Source: Paragordius varius
Lineage: Eukaryota; Nematomorpha
DNA length: 64,000 nucleotides
Direction: 5' to 3'
Assembly: GCA_964247055.1 (NCBI GenBank)
Contig: OZ176055.1
Coordinates: 8,122,001 to 8,186,000 of the forward strand
Under the pieces are notes generated by a model. That model searched no databases. It saw nothing but the letters and a program-made list of their open reading frames with translations, and had not been told where the DNA came from. Of the stretch, positions 43,301 through 52,612 are shown piece by piece (positions within the stretch are counted from its first letter, which is position 1; each line of letters starts with the position of its first letter). Position numbers and translations under genes: made by a program.

Positions 43301-46300
43301 ATCAGAAAAATGCAGGATGAACGGCATAAGCTCTTTAATAAGTAAAAGGCTTTGTTTGAAAAAAACTTATAGTATACGGATTTTACTATCGAAGAATTAA
43401 TTAAAGTTTTCTATCAAAATTAATTTTTTTCATCTTACATGTAGTGCTGCAAAAGCACCCTACTTAGCCCGTTTCAAGGTCCAAAAATGTGGCATAAATG
43501 AATTGGAAAAACTTGCTATCGAATGTTCAGCCAGTGACATTGCTTTAAATTCATCTCACCAGCAACCAAGGAAAAGTTTTGATGATATAGACCTTTTAGC
43601 CCTACGGAAAGAACAATCTAAAAATACGACAGAAACAAACAATAATTTGATGACAATGTTAAATGATGGCCGAAGGCGTTCAAAATCTATTTCCTCTGAG
43701 AGTGGAAAAGACGACTTGGATGATATGGCTTCCAATGAATCTTTTTGTAACTTATTTTACAGTTTTTATGTGGATGTTGGATTTTTTGTGATTTAGCAAT
43801 AGCTAAAAATTATAAGTAAAAAATAATATCCTAATAAAAATATCGTTGTTGGGCTATGGTGGCATTCTTCAGTAAATAAGTGATCATATTAGCTTTTTAA
43901 TAAGTGTGCGATTGCGGCATCATTGAGGTTTAAATTGCAAGTAGTTAATTGATTTTGTTTTCAAAATATATTTATATACCCAGTCTTTAAAGGGTCGAAT
44001 ACTTTTCTTGTTGTTTTAGAGATATACTTAAGTATTTATTGGTGATTTTCTTGAGATAGTTGGTGCTTATGATTACTGAATCGTAGACGATTTTAAATTT
44101 TTGGAAAATGTATTTTTCAAAAATATTTTACAGGGAGTTAATTTTAATGTAATCTCAAATTTTTATATAAAATGTCATCTTATTATATGTTTTATTTCTA
44201 GCTAACGAAGATGAAGATGATATGGAAAAAGTAATTAGTATAGTTACCTATTTTACTATTTTCCAAATTTCAACAAATATTATATATACCATTTACAGTT
44301 TAAATTCACCCTTGAACAATTCAAATTCACCCTAAATAACAATTATGTGTTTTCAAACTAATATAACTAATTATTGATATAAATATATCTTTATGGCATA
44401 GTTTATTATTTTTTCAGTGTATTATTTTAATTTTTAAACAAAATTTTATTTGTAAAAAATATATTAAAATATAGGTAGGAATTTTTAATTTTACAAAACA
44501 CATAATTTATTTGAGGGTAAATCTGAATTGTTCAAGGGTGAATTTGAACTGTTTAAGGGTGAATTCAAATTGTTTAAGGGTAAATTTGATTTGTTCGAGG
44601 GTGAATTTGAATTGTTTAAGGGCGAATCTGAATTGTTCGGGGTGAATTTGAATTTTTAAAGGGTGATTTCGAATTGTTTGAGGGTGAATTTGAATTCTTA
44701 AAGGGTGAATTTGAATTGTAAATGGTATATCGAAAATTTTTTTAAATAAAATTGTACATTAACTTATTAGAGTTCACCCGTTAATACAAAAGGCAAAACT
44801 AATGTTAAATCTTCACGAAATGCACGACACAAAAAAGGTGGAGCATTTAAAAGTAATAAAAGACGCTCCCTACCTCCATTGTTACCGGCCTCGTCAGCTT
44901 TCCCAGTTTATTGGCAGGCTGCCATCTTTAAAGTTGGTGATGATGTTAGACAGGTTACGTTTTTTGCACACACAAATAATTAACGGTTTAGGGGGAAGGG
45001 GGGGGGTTTGTATAAATTTTTATTCACACTTCATTACATATGAAATTTTCTCCTATATATGTTAATAATACATTTTGCTAATTTTTTCTTCAAAGGGTAT
45101 TTATAATTGTAAGAAATATATACATCAAGTGTTTTGGGTTAAAATATGATTATTCAACATATTCAAAAGCATGTTTTATGTATACGTCTAAAACGAAAGA
45201 TTTTGAACCAATCAGCAGATTTTTAAGTCAGTATTTAATTTAAAAAATCAGGCCAAATTATAACTTAATTTTTAGCACAATATTTTAAATTAAAAACAAA
45301 TTAAAAATTATGTGGCATAAAGCGAGTATTATAAATTTTAAAGTGCGAGTTTCTAGGAGTTGGATAACTTTTTTGTAAACCTAAAATTTATAAGAAAGAG
45401 TACAAAAAACAATAATTTTTTACACTTCATATTATAGGGTGTCTTAACCTTGCAAATTATAACATTGTTGTTTAAGAGATTGCGTTTCCGTGGGTTTAAA
45501 CTTACTACATTTGTTTGTATTTTCACAAGGTGTTTCTAATATATTAACCAACATATATTTTAGGGAAATATAATACAAACTAATTTGATTTTCCTTATAT
45601 TTTAGCTCTAAAGTTAATATTTTCCTTCCCTTAAAAATTAAAATATAAAAGTCGCCTTATTATTTTTTCATAGGATATGTTAGCTTTGCAAATCATTACA
45701 CTATTTAAGAATGTTTGCGTTTCCGGGGCTTTAGACTTACTACATTTTTTTGAATCTTCATAAGGATGTTTTAATATTTAATCAACATATATTTTGGATA
45801 ATATAAAACAAATCTAATTTGTCCCTCACTATATTTTAACTCTAAAGAATCAAAATATCAATATTGCTTTATGAATATTATTTCTCATAGGATATGTTAG
45901 CTCTGCAAATCATAACACTATTTAAGAATGTTTGCGTTTCCGCTGGTCTTGACCTATTCCTTTACCCATACCGCGTAGTGGCCACCGATAGTGGGTCCGG
46001 GGTTATAGAATGCGTGCCAGACTCAAAAAGTCGAGATCAATTAGGTCGACAAACTGATATTGGTCTTTACGAATATTTCCTGAAAAAGTATGGGGATGAA
46101 TCCTCAGTTCCATATCAAAAGGTAGGTAAGGTTCAAAAAATGATTTTTTTACAATGAATTTAAAATTGTCCGTTTTTTGGTTTTATGTCATATAATTTTT
46201 TAGAGCAAAAATGTGGGTTTTGTTTTACAGTTATTGTAAAAAGTGATGAAAATGGAGTTTTTTGAAATCCTAATTGGGGAACAGGGTAAGGTTAAAGTTG

Positions 46301-48360
46301 AACGTTTGACTTGGTAACTTACCCAAAATTTTTCTTGTAGAAATTATTAAAACGTTGCAAATATCGGACTTAGATATAATATATTAAGATTATCGCCTGA
46401 TACAGGAAAAAGTACAAAATGTTTTAATCCATATATTGTGCAATTAATTTCAAACTTACCTATATCATTTATTTATTTTTATCTCCTTTGATTAAAAGTA
46501 TGATAAAATTTAAATTAATTGCTACAGTATTAATGATTTCAAAAAAATTTCGAACTTAACATATTTTTGTTTTATAGGCACGTCAAAATTTTATCAAAAG
46601 TATGGCCGGTTACAGCGTAATGTTATTCCTCCTTCAAATCAAGGATCGACATAATGGAAACATTATGATTGATTCTGCTGGGCATATTATCCATATTGGT
46701 GAGAGCTTTTTTATACACGTATAGTCTAGATAAAATGTTTTTTACTTAAACAATGTTGCATATTGAATGTTAATTGGAAATAATTTATTTAAATACAATT
46801 ACAATTTTTCCAAATATTTATGACAAAGTTTTTATCGTTGTTTCCCAAAAAGACGAAATTTAAACAAACAAAAAACTACTTTAATAATTGGGACACGCAT
46901 ATACTCATAAAATGTAAGATGTTTTTCTTTGATAAATCGGCAGTATATGCTTTAATATAAACAAGTATCGAAATGGCTGCTAAATCTTAAAAAGTATATA
47001 TTAAAATTAATTTGACTTTTTGGTAATAATATAAAGGTGAAAACTTTTTGGACGGTATTTTAATAAATTTCATATTTTTTACGTGGCAAATAAATTTAAT
47101 TATTAATGCGGTTTACATTCTATCAAAAGCATGATTATTTGAAAAAAAAGAAATATGCGATTTATGGGCACAATAATTTAGTTTTTGCAAAATAATAATT
47201 GAAGATTTTTTGAAAAGATAAATATATTAACTCCTAAAAGTTAGTTTGATGAAAAATGGCGATTCTATATAATTTATTCATATTGTAGATTTCGGTTTTT
47301 TGTTCGAAAGCTCACCCGGTGGAAATTTAGGTTTTGAACCGGACATAAAATTAACCGATGAAATGGTTATGATTATGGGCGGAAAAATGGAGGCTAACGG
47401 ATTTCAATGGTTCACGGAATTGTGTGTAAAAGGATATTTAGCATTAAGGTAAAACGCGGTTTAATGAAATTTTTTAAAATTTTAAACAATAAGAGATTAT
47501 TGCTCAACATTGTGAGTAAATCTACATTGCTGGATTTTACAGTTAAAAAATGCCATAATGTTTACAGTTAATAGAATAAATGGTAAATTTATAAAGAGAA
47601 AAGTATATTGTCAATGAGACTATATATTTCAAAACTCTAAATTTTAAAAGGCAATATTTAATTCAAAACAATGTATTTTTAAACATATTGTTGTTGCAAA
47701 ATCTGACAGTTTCACCTAATTACTACCGTGATGTTTGCCGTCAACATTAAGTTTTTATTTAACATTTATTTAAAAAAAGACGTTTTAAAACAATCCATAT
47801 GGAAAAATTTAATGGCTTGAAATATTGAGCCAATTTTAAAAATGACGACCAAATTTACCATAATTATTGCGAAAACATCTACCCCGCAAAATTCTCAGAG
47901 GCTGAAACCAAAATGGGTCTCATAAAAATTAGGAAAATAGACAAGTTTTGCGTTTTTTGTTAAAAATTATAATTGGATATTTCAAATTTCAAAAAAATCC
48001 ATATTATAATTTTAATATAATCCATGTTTTATAAATTAAATATTGTCAATAATACAATAAGAAATATTTATATAAACCGACATTCGCTTTGAAAATACGC
48101 TTTCTATGTTATGGTATTAAATTTAAATATCTAGGCCATATGAAGAGGATATCGTCACGTTAGTGTCACTCATGTTGGACACTCGATTCCCATGTTTTAG
48201 GGGACAAACTATAAAGCTTTTACGATCCAGATTTTCAGCGAATTTTTCGGAAAAGGAAGCAGCCCAATTTATGATTGGAGTAATACATAGATCATATTTA
48301 AATTATCGCACACGTGCTTACGATTTATTGCAATATTATCAAAATCAAATTCCATATTAA
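16336..48360 (+). CDS. PI4KA: phosphatidylinositol 4-kinase alpha, 51 exons, 2568 aa
   Basis: Makes PI4P from phosphatidylinositol at the plasma membrane (family knowledge; partners EFR3, TTC7, FAM126). Exons: 16336-16413, 16440-16562, 16591-16770, 16799-17084, 17273-17514, 18008-18073, 18480-18534, 18831-19208, 19643-19743, 19841-19957, 20395-20573, 20849-20944, 21847-21957, 22492-22594, 23003-23118, 23268-23404, 23682-23764, 24116-24377, 25257-25576, 26148-26278, 27055-27160, 27269-27402, 27634-27759, 28214-28448, 29370-29490, 30342-30437, 30775-30872, 31191-31298, 32271-32418, 32851-33002, 33913-34083, 34493-34644, 35012-35169, 35502-35605, 35944-36032, 36372-36473, 37003-37133, 37400-37443, 37506-37622, 38347-38528, 39341-39608, 41764-41938, 42197-42300, 42650-42819, 43445-43746, 44202-44230, 44771-44953, 45891-46121, 46578-46698, 47289-47448, 48135-48360. 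All junctions are GT-AG, all phases agree, and the sum is 7707 nt. It starts [16 protein letters not shown], as in animal PI4KA. The protein is about 450 aa longer than the human form through Asn/Ser-rich insertions (exons 8, 18-19, 45). Introns 1-3 are 26, 28 and 28 nt. A poly(A) signal AATAAA follows the stop at 48365. Confidence 0.97.
18107..18370. mobile_element. family A MITE, copy 1
   Basis: The left end is ATACCATTTATACC and the right end GCAAATGGTAT, with GGGTGAATTTGAATTGTT units in the right arm. It starts 33 bp after the PI4KA exon 6 donor. Confidence 0.75.
21350..21835. mobile_element. family B MITE carrying a nested family A MITE (copy 2, about 21403-21682)
   Basis: Family B text (AAAAGACAACCATACTTTTT) is interrupted at about 21403 by a family A element with three or four arm repeats on its right side, and resumes near 21735 (TATAGTTGTC, then TGTCTTTTAGTTTTTAC, ending TTTTTACTGTAATTTC). 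So family A inserted into an older family B copy. The element ends 12 bp before the PI4KA exon 13. Confidence 0.65.
24391..24845. mobile_element. family A MITE, copy 3 (many arm repeats)
   Basis: The left arm holds about ten units of AATTCACCCTTGAACAATTC with small changes; the right arm holds only two or three inverted units. The element starts 13 bp after the exon 18 donor of PI4KA. It shows most clearly that repeat number varies between the two arms. Confidence 0.85.
26504..26884. mobile_element. family A MITE, copy 4
   Basis: TACCATTTACAGTTC opens the left end and GAACTGTAAATGGTA closes the right. There are four repeat units in the left arm and five in the right, around a conserved core of about 200 bp. 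It lies in PI4KA intron 20. Confidence 0.88.
28376..28790 (+). repeat. tandem partial copies of the PI4KA exon 24 3' end
   Basis: The last 70 nt of exon 24 with its donor and the first bases of the intron (ATATATGGTATACTACC) recur downstream at about 28513-28620 with period 139. More decayed copies lie at 28645-28720 and 28725-28775. The second copy has lost the reading frame. They sit in intron 24 on the same strand. Confidence 0.8.
29069..29350. mobile_element. family A MITE, copy 5 (degraded)
   Basis: TACCATTTAAAATTC opens the left end, with AATTCACCC units. The core (CGGGCTAATATAACTCATC) is recognisable and the right end is decayed. It ends about 20 bp before PI4KA exon 25. Confidence 0.6.
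30010..30334. mobile_element. family A MITE, copy 6
   Basis: TACCATTTACAGTTTAAATT opens the element and AAACGGTATA closes it. Its right end lies 7 bp before PI4KA exon 26, so the acceptor AAATAG directly abuts the transposon. Confidence 0.8.
30916..31172. mobile_element. family B MITE
   Basis: Left arm ACAGCAAAAATCAATATAAT with AAACTAAAGTTTTTAC and ACAACCC; right arm GGTTGTC, TTTTAGTTTTTACCC and TTTGTACTG. It occupies PI4KA intron 27 and ends about 18 bp before exon 28. Confidence 0.65.
31377..31534. mobile_element. fold-back MITE, family E, copy 1
   Basis: The arms GCTTATTTCACATTATAG plus CAATTTGCAACACA and their mirror (GTGTTGCAAATCGCCC, TTGAAATAAG) enclose a short AT loop. There is a second copy at 37905-38065. 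In PI4KA intron 28. Confidence 0.75.
32600..32825. mobile_element. family B MITE (diverged)
   Basis: AAGACAATTAAACTTTTTTA and AAATCTTGATTTTT on the left, TTTTTTTACGTTTTATC on the right, match the family B arms. It lies in PI4KA intron 29. Confidence 0.5.
33236..33875. mobile_element. family A-like MITE with a different arm repeat
   Basis: The outer ends (ATACCATTTGCAATC and GCAAATGGTATA) match family A, but the arm unit is TTCAAGTTGGTCCTTGAAC, repeated about four times on the left and inverted about five times on the right. The core of about 370 bp is unrelated to the common family A core. In PI4KA intron 30. Confidence 0.82.
35637..35905. mobile_element. family B MITE
   Basis: CAGTAAAAGACAAATC begins the left arm; TATTTGTCTTTTAACTTTTA followed by ATAGTATTTTTTGC makes the right. 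In PI4KA intron 34. Confidence 0.55.
36639..36987. mobile_element. family A MITE, copy 7
   Basis: TACCATTTACAGTTTAAATT opens it; the right arm has six inverted repeat units (GGGTGAATTTGAATTGTTC) ending near TTGTAACTA. It ends about 15 bp before PI4KA exon 37. Confidence 0.83.
37316..37369. repeat. (TA)n microsatellite
   Basis: An almost pure TA run of about 54 bp in PI4KA intron 37. ORFs predicted across it on both strands are artefacts of the repeat. Confidence 0.92.
37658..38065. mobile_element. two adjacent fold-back MITEs (family F, then family E copy 2)
   Basis: 37658-37812 is a palindrome with arms AAATACAACAAAGGGCAGTA and its mirror around ATAATA text. 37905-38065 is a family E fold-back (GCTTATTTCACACTATAG with CAATTTGCAACACA). 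Both lie in PI4KA intron 39. A family F relative is at 51636-51830. Confidence 0.7.
38810..39020. mobile_element. family B MITE
   Basis: AACCAGCCATATTTTAATAT in the left arm and AAATATGGGTTGTTG plus TTTTACGTTTTATC in the right match the family B layout. In PI4KA intron 40. Confidence 0.5.
39498..41440 (+). repeat. tandem array of PI4KA exon 41 3' part: real exon plus 8 copies
   Basis: The last 111 nt of exon 41 (from residue Ala in WDAS to SYPP) with the donor and about 120 nt of intron recur at 39723, 39958, 40198, 40436 and 40670 (period 225-240). Three decayed copies start near 40895, 41092 and 41324. The five near copies keep an open frame coding almost the same 37 residues, and each keeps GTGAG- or GTTAG-type donor text. 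No good acceptor precedes any copy. The intron parts fall into two alternating types (after the real exon and the copies at 39958 and 40670, versus those at 39723, 40198 and 40436). Confidence 0.92.
44285..44731. mobile_element. family A MITE, copy 8 (right arm expanded)
   Basis: TACCATTTACAGTTTAAATT on the left with about two repeat units; on the right about ten inverted units before TGTAAATGGTATA. Repeat number is strongly asymmetric, opposite to copy 3. It fills most of PI4KA intron 46 (540 nt). Confidence 0.87.
44771..48360 (+). other. PI4KA: PI4KA catalytic exons 47-51 (PI3/PI4-kinase domain)
   Basis: These exons encode the lipid-kinase core, about residues 2263-2568. Exon 47 ends with [15 protein letters not shown], carrying the ATP-binding Lys region. 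Exon 48 starts [14 protein letters not shown]. Exon 49 carries the catalytic loop KDRHNGNIM. Exon 50 opens the activation segment, [17 protein letters not shown]. The protein ends YYQNQIPY, the conserved PI4KA C-terminus. No catalytic residue is missing, so the enzyme should be active. Confidence 0.95.
45438..45890 (+). repeat. tandem partial copies of the PI4KA exon 48 5' end
   Basis: Two copies of the exon 48 acceptor and first 70-odd nt lie upstream of the real exon (45891): one starts at 45674 and an older one at 45438 (periods 217 and 236). The nearer copy keeps the TCATAG acceptor and reads [18 protein letters not shown] before running into a stop, so using it would truncate the kinase. 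Each copy includes about 140 nt of shared intron. Confidence 0.85.
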
Positions 48361-48471
48361 TAGAATAAATTATTTATCCCTATATGCATATGTCTAAGGT
48401 ATTCTAGTTTCTTTAATAGTAGTAGTTCTGTATTCTATCCCACATAATTTCAATACATTCCAACCTATATA

Positions 48472-48672
48472 TTAATAAGCCATACTGGTAACGAAACAGA
48501 AAACAGCAAACGATACTTTCAAAAAATTGGCATTAAATCTGACCTTCCCAGTTTCGGCTATACGTGTATTTAAATCTGCTTGAGCACGTTTTAAAAATAA
48601 CTTTTGCGCCCCTGTGATGTCCTTGCGATCTCGAAAGAATCGATTACTGTCGATTTCGATTCGCTTAGACAT
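48472..48672 (-). CDS. small unassigned ORF, 66 aa
   Basis: A minus-strand ORF starting MSKRIEIDSNRFFRDRKDI lies 112 bp beyond the PI4KA stop, tail to tail. The basic, amphipathic middle (KLFLKRAQADLNTRIA) looks protein-like rather than random. It loosely recalls the FRxNK...DL half of LYR-motif mitochondrial assembly factors, but no LYR triplet is visible and that link is speculative. Alternatively it is one exon: TCTAAG lies just before RIEID and a GTCAGA donor follows ETGK. An in-frame stop lies just upstream of the ATG. Confidence 0.4.
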   Translation of the reverse strand: MSKRIEIDSNRFFRDRKDITGAQKLFLKRAQADLNTRIAETGKVRFNANFLKVSFAVFCFVTSMAY

Positions 48673-50248
48673 GCGATGAAGTATTCAGCAGATGGTCATA
48701 AATATTTTTTCCTGTTCGTCTTTTAATTATATTTATTATATGGCAAAACATTAGATTTGAATTAATGATATATTATACGTTTTCTTAAACAATTCTTAAT
48801 TTAAAAATTAAAATTTATAGGGTGAATTCTATAATAGATCTTCATTGATAAAATGAGGTATTTTAACTAGAGGGCTTGGAACAAAGCAAATTAGGAATTA
48901 TCGCATTATTATAAATAGTTTCATTACAGTTTATATGTATCACAAAGCCTCTGTCAGATTAGGGTGCCATCAGTTATGCGCTTAATATAATTTTCAAATT
49001 TTTGATAAGAATCAAATAAATACGCTTCCCAATTACAATTTTTTGTATAGCTTTATGCTTAAAAATACTTTATGTTAATTTAATTTGTATATCATTAAGT
49101 AAACCTACGCTTGATTATGAGATAAATTATAATAAAATGTATAAATGTTATGTTACTTTTTAGAATTATCTTAGATTAAATGATGAGTATTTTAAAAAAA
49201 AATTCCTTAAAATCCTATAATGTACTTACTCTGCTTCAAAATCGGGGAGTCTAAAAAATATTCTGATGAAATATGTATATTCTGATAAAAAATGTGTCAA
49301 GATCATCATGGTGCTTTAGTTTTTTCCCTTAATATTATAAGAATAGACTTTTGTGGTAACTTATCCATAGCAGAATATGGTAATTGACCACACTTTGAAT
49401 GGTTTATTCCAACAAATATCATTAATATATATCATAAACATATAAAAACATTTTTAGTTTTCTAAATTGGACTAACACTCTCAAAATAAGCATCAATAGG
49501 TCGAGCTTGCTTGTTAAATACTAAATTATGTCATCAAAAATTCCGAAAAAATGAATGTTTTGAATATAAATTTGATTTATAGGGGAATTTTATTGATTAA
49601 TTGAGCTAGTTTAAGGCATTAATCGCTATAGGATATTTAAATAATCACTTTTTCTCGATAATTTGATGTAAACATTTTGATCACCTTAAAATTGTGATTT
49701 AAAGATTCGTTTGCAATCACATATTGATGAATAATTTAAAAAAAAACAATTTATTTATTAATTTTAAAAATATTTTAATCAAAATTCTGAGTTAAAATTT
49801 ATTTAATATTAAGTACTTCGTTTTAAATAATATGTTTGTAAAATATAACTTATTTTCGACACGTAAATAGTATAATATATATATATATACACCAAAATTC
49901 ATTTAAAAACGTCTCATAAAAAATAAATAAAAATTGCCTACGGTTTCGAACACTCTAAAAGATGTCCGTCCTCAGCGTTAAAAAATATAAATGGATATGG
50001 ATAAAATGGTTCTTCTTTATATGCAATTTTGAAAATGTTTATTGTTGTTTTTTTCTTGTAAATAATAAGTTTAAACCTTATGTCAAAAAATCTAGATAAA
50101 AATATATTTTGATAGAAAATCATTATTTTTATGCTGACTTTAGTTTTTGGTTTTAAACGTCCATATAACATCGTTTTTATGATAACAATCCAAATTGCAA
50201 AATCTTATCTCACATTATGCTAAAAAACATTTAAAAGATTTATATTAA

Positions 50249-50827
50249 TTAACACTTGGACACAACTCATTTATTTCAGTCCTTCGGTTCAAATTGGGGT
50301 AGTTGGATACCCCATGCCTGTTTAAAATTAAATACTTTAAAAAATATGGAACAAATAGAAACCATGGCAAAATTTACAACATTAATAAACCAGAGTTAAT
50401 AAAATATTTTATTTAAATATATTTGATATTTTTTTTAATGTAAAACCCAATGGTAAAAATTTAGTTAACGTAACATATGTGCGTTTTCTAAATTGAAAAA
50501 AAATACAAAAGTAAACCACTTTTTGTATTTCAATCAATGTTAGATGTAATATAAATATAAAATATTAGCTTTAATTTTAACGTTAGATTCAAGCAAAACG
50601 ATATTTTGCATAATTTTAGCAGATAAAAAATGGCGTCCAAGTAGTTTGACATGGAACTTTTTTTTCAAAACGAAATTTTGTTTAGATATTTTGGCTTTTT
50701 TATATAATTTTTATTAGGATAGACGCATAAATTTAAATTGGGACTGCTTCCTTCAGTAGTTTTTTAGATATTTAATTTCAATTTAGTCTAGGGTATTTAG
50801 ATACCCCAATTTGAATTGAAGTGTTAG
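50249..50827 (+). mobile_element. piggyBac-like MITE, copy 3
   Basis: Opens TTAACACTTGGACACAAC and closes TTGAAGTGTTAG, the last TTAA having mutated to TTAG. Both subterminal GGGGTA...TACCCC palindromes are present. Same orientation as copies 1 and 4. Confidence 0.78.
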
Positions 50828-51635
50828 GATGAATAAGCAATTAATACCACAAAAATATTTTAAATTATCACAGAAAAAAAAGCTCCACTTATGTTTTTAT
50901 AAAAAAATGTTGGTAGCCAAATAAATATCTTTATTTTACAGCTACAAGAGGCATTTAGCTGTAATTTGCGTAGCGCTTAAAATCTCGCTGATTTGCTTAA
51001 AATGTGCTTACGTGACAAATGGCTAGAAATATTTGTCGATATTATATGGTGCAAGGCTTTGAGACACAATAATTTTTTATTCGGCCCCTTAATTAATAAA
51101 TACCACTTTTTTAACATATTACAAAAACGGTTTTTCTTCATAGAAACTGCATCAAGATTAAAATATAACAGGTAACCGTAAAGAAAGAGAACAAATATGT
51201 TGAAAAGACAACATACTTTTCTTACCTAATTTTATTAATGTAGTCTGTTGTTTCATTCTAGATTTTTTAAAGTTATTCTGAATTATTTACATAAGTTCTG
51301 CTGAATATAACTGTATTTTTGAATTTACAAAACTTCATGATTTTTTTAAATATGAATATAAATTAAAATAATTGGGTTTTATAAACTAGATATGCTACAA
51401 TGCGTTATTCGCTATTTAACTTGTCAAACTGACTTGATTCTTATTGGTAAACCCAAGTGTTTATAATTCCATCTACATTTATATGCCATTTTTAAATTAG
51501 GCTCTAAGTTGAGCACCCATAAATGGTCAGCAAGTTTTTTCAAATTTTTATTAATGAAAGTTGCGCAATATAAAATATAACATAAACATTAAAATGCTAA
51601 AGTAAATTACAGTGTGAGTAAGTATATTTGCTAGT

Positions 51636-51830
51636 ATTGAAAATGGCATATACAGCAAAGGGCAGTATTGAAGGCATATAAGTCATTTTTTTAGTTTATA
51701 TTATTATTAGCCAATAATTCTCTTTGCTGCATATGCTATTTGGCAATAATTACTGAAAAACTGGCAATGTACACTTACTCATACTGTATAAAATCGTATT
51801 TACAAATAGTACTAAATACAGTATGTACAC
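51636..51830. mobile_element. family F fold-back MITE, copy 1
   Basis: ATACAGCAAAGGGCAGTATT on the left pairs with TCTCTTTGCTGCATAT on the right. Outside it, TTACTCATACTGTAT is followed by a mirrored TACAGTATG. The same modules recur at 37658-37900. Confidence 0.6.
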
Positions 51831-52504
51831 ATTTATATTGGCCAATTCGCATTATGTTTGGACTTGTTAATACAGTAGAATATAGGAATATATTACACAA
51901 ATTGTTGATATTAAACAAATTTTTCCTATAATGAAACATTAAATATCTTTATTTAATTATGGATTGTTTTTTACAAATTTTTTTCCCACAATTTTTCGTA
52001 TAAAAAATATTTTCATTTTGACTAACACAATGAAGTGCAGAAGACAGCTAAAATATTATTATAATTTATAACTGAAGCACTGTTTTGTATTTAAAAGACT
52101 CTATCCAAATAATTAAAGATCAGATGTTTGGCGAATTTTGGGTGGCAATATTTGTCTTATATGGCCTCTGACCCTAAAATATAAATTCAAAACGTTTATT
52201 ATTCCTACTAACTTAGTATTTGAGTCTCCCAAAAACGTACAAACGGACCCCAAAATTAGACTATTATATACATTAGACCGAATGTCCTAAAGAGCTTTTC
52301 CAAAAAACAGAGCCTAAAAACCTGGAGTGTCCTGCTTACGAAAAGTACAAAAAATACCAAATTTTGTAATTTAAAAAATGGAATTATCAAAGTAAAATTT
52401 ATATTGGTTAAATAATTTTCTGAAGACGTTTTTCTGAATTGCGCCAATGAATTAGCAAAATTGTTAAAAATAAATAAGAGCTATATAGCGTTCATAATTT
52501 TTTA

Positions 52505-52612
52505 GTCTTATGTTTGGAACCCATTAAAATATTTATAATGCCCATATATTTCGAATGCCGCACGCCGGATTTTTTAAGTCGAAAACGCGACCCACGATGC
52601 CATTTGAGTTAA
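52505..52612. mobile_element. hAT-like MITE fragment
   Basis: CGAATGCCGCACGCCGG and CGAAAACGCGACCCACGATG match the fragments at 11700 and 60820. The left flank CCCATATATTTCGAATGC also resembles the right part of the element at 54009-54288. Confidence 0.5.

Noticed and set aside
48472-48672. Naming the 66-aa ORF as an LYR-motif protein (for example ISD11)
   Set aside because: The likeness is limited to a few residues and no LYR triplet is present, so no symbol is given.
49938-50171. Minus-strand ORF of 77 aa
   Set aside because: Mostly Lys/Ile/Phe text expected from AT-rich DNA; only the last 25 residues look protein-like, and no gene model can be built.
50993-51175. ORF with protein-like text (DKWLEIFVDIIW) ending at a GTAACC donor
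   Set aside because: A stop lies just upstream with no acceptor in between, and I recognise no family.
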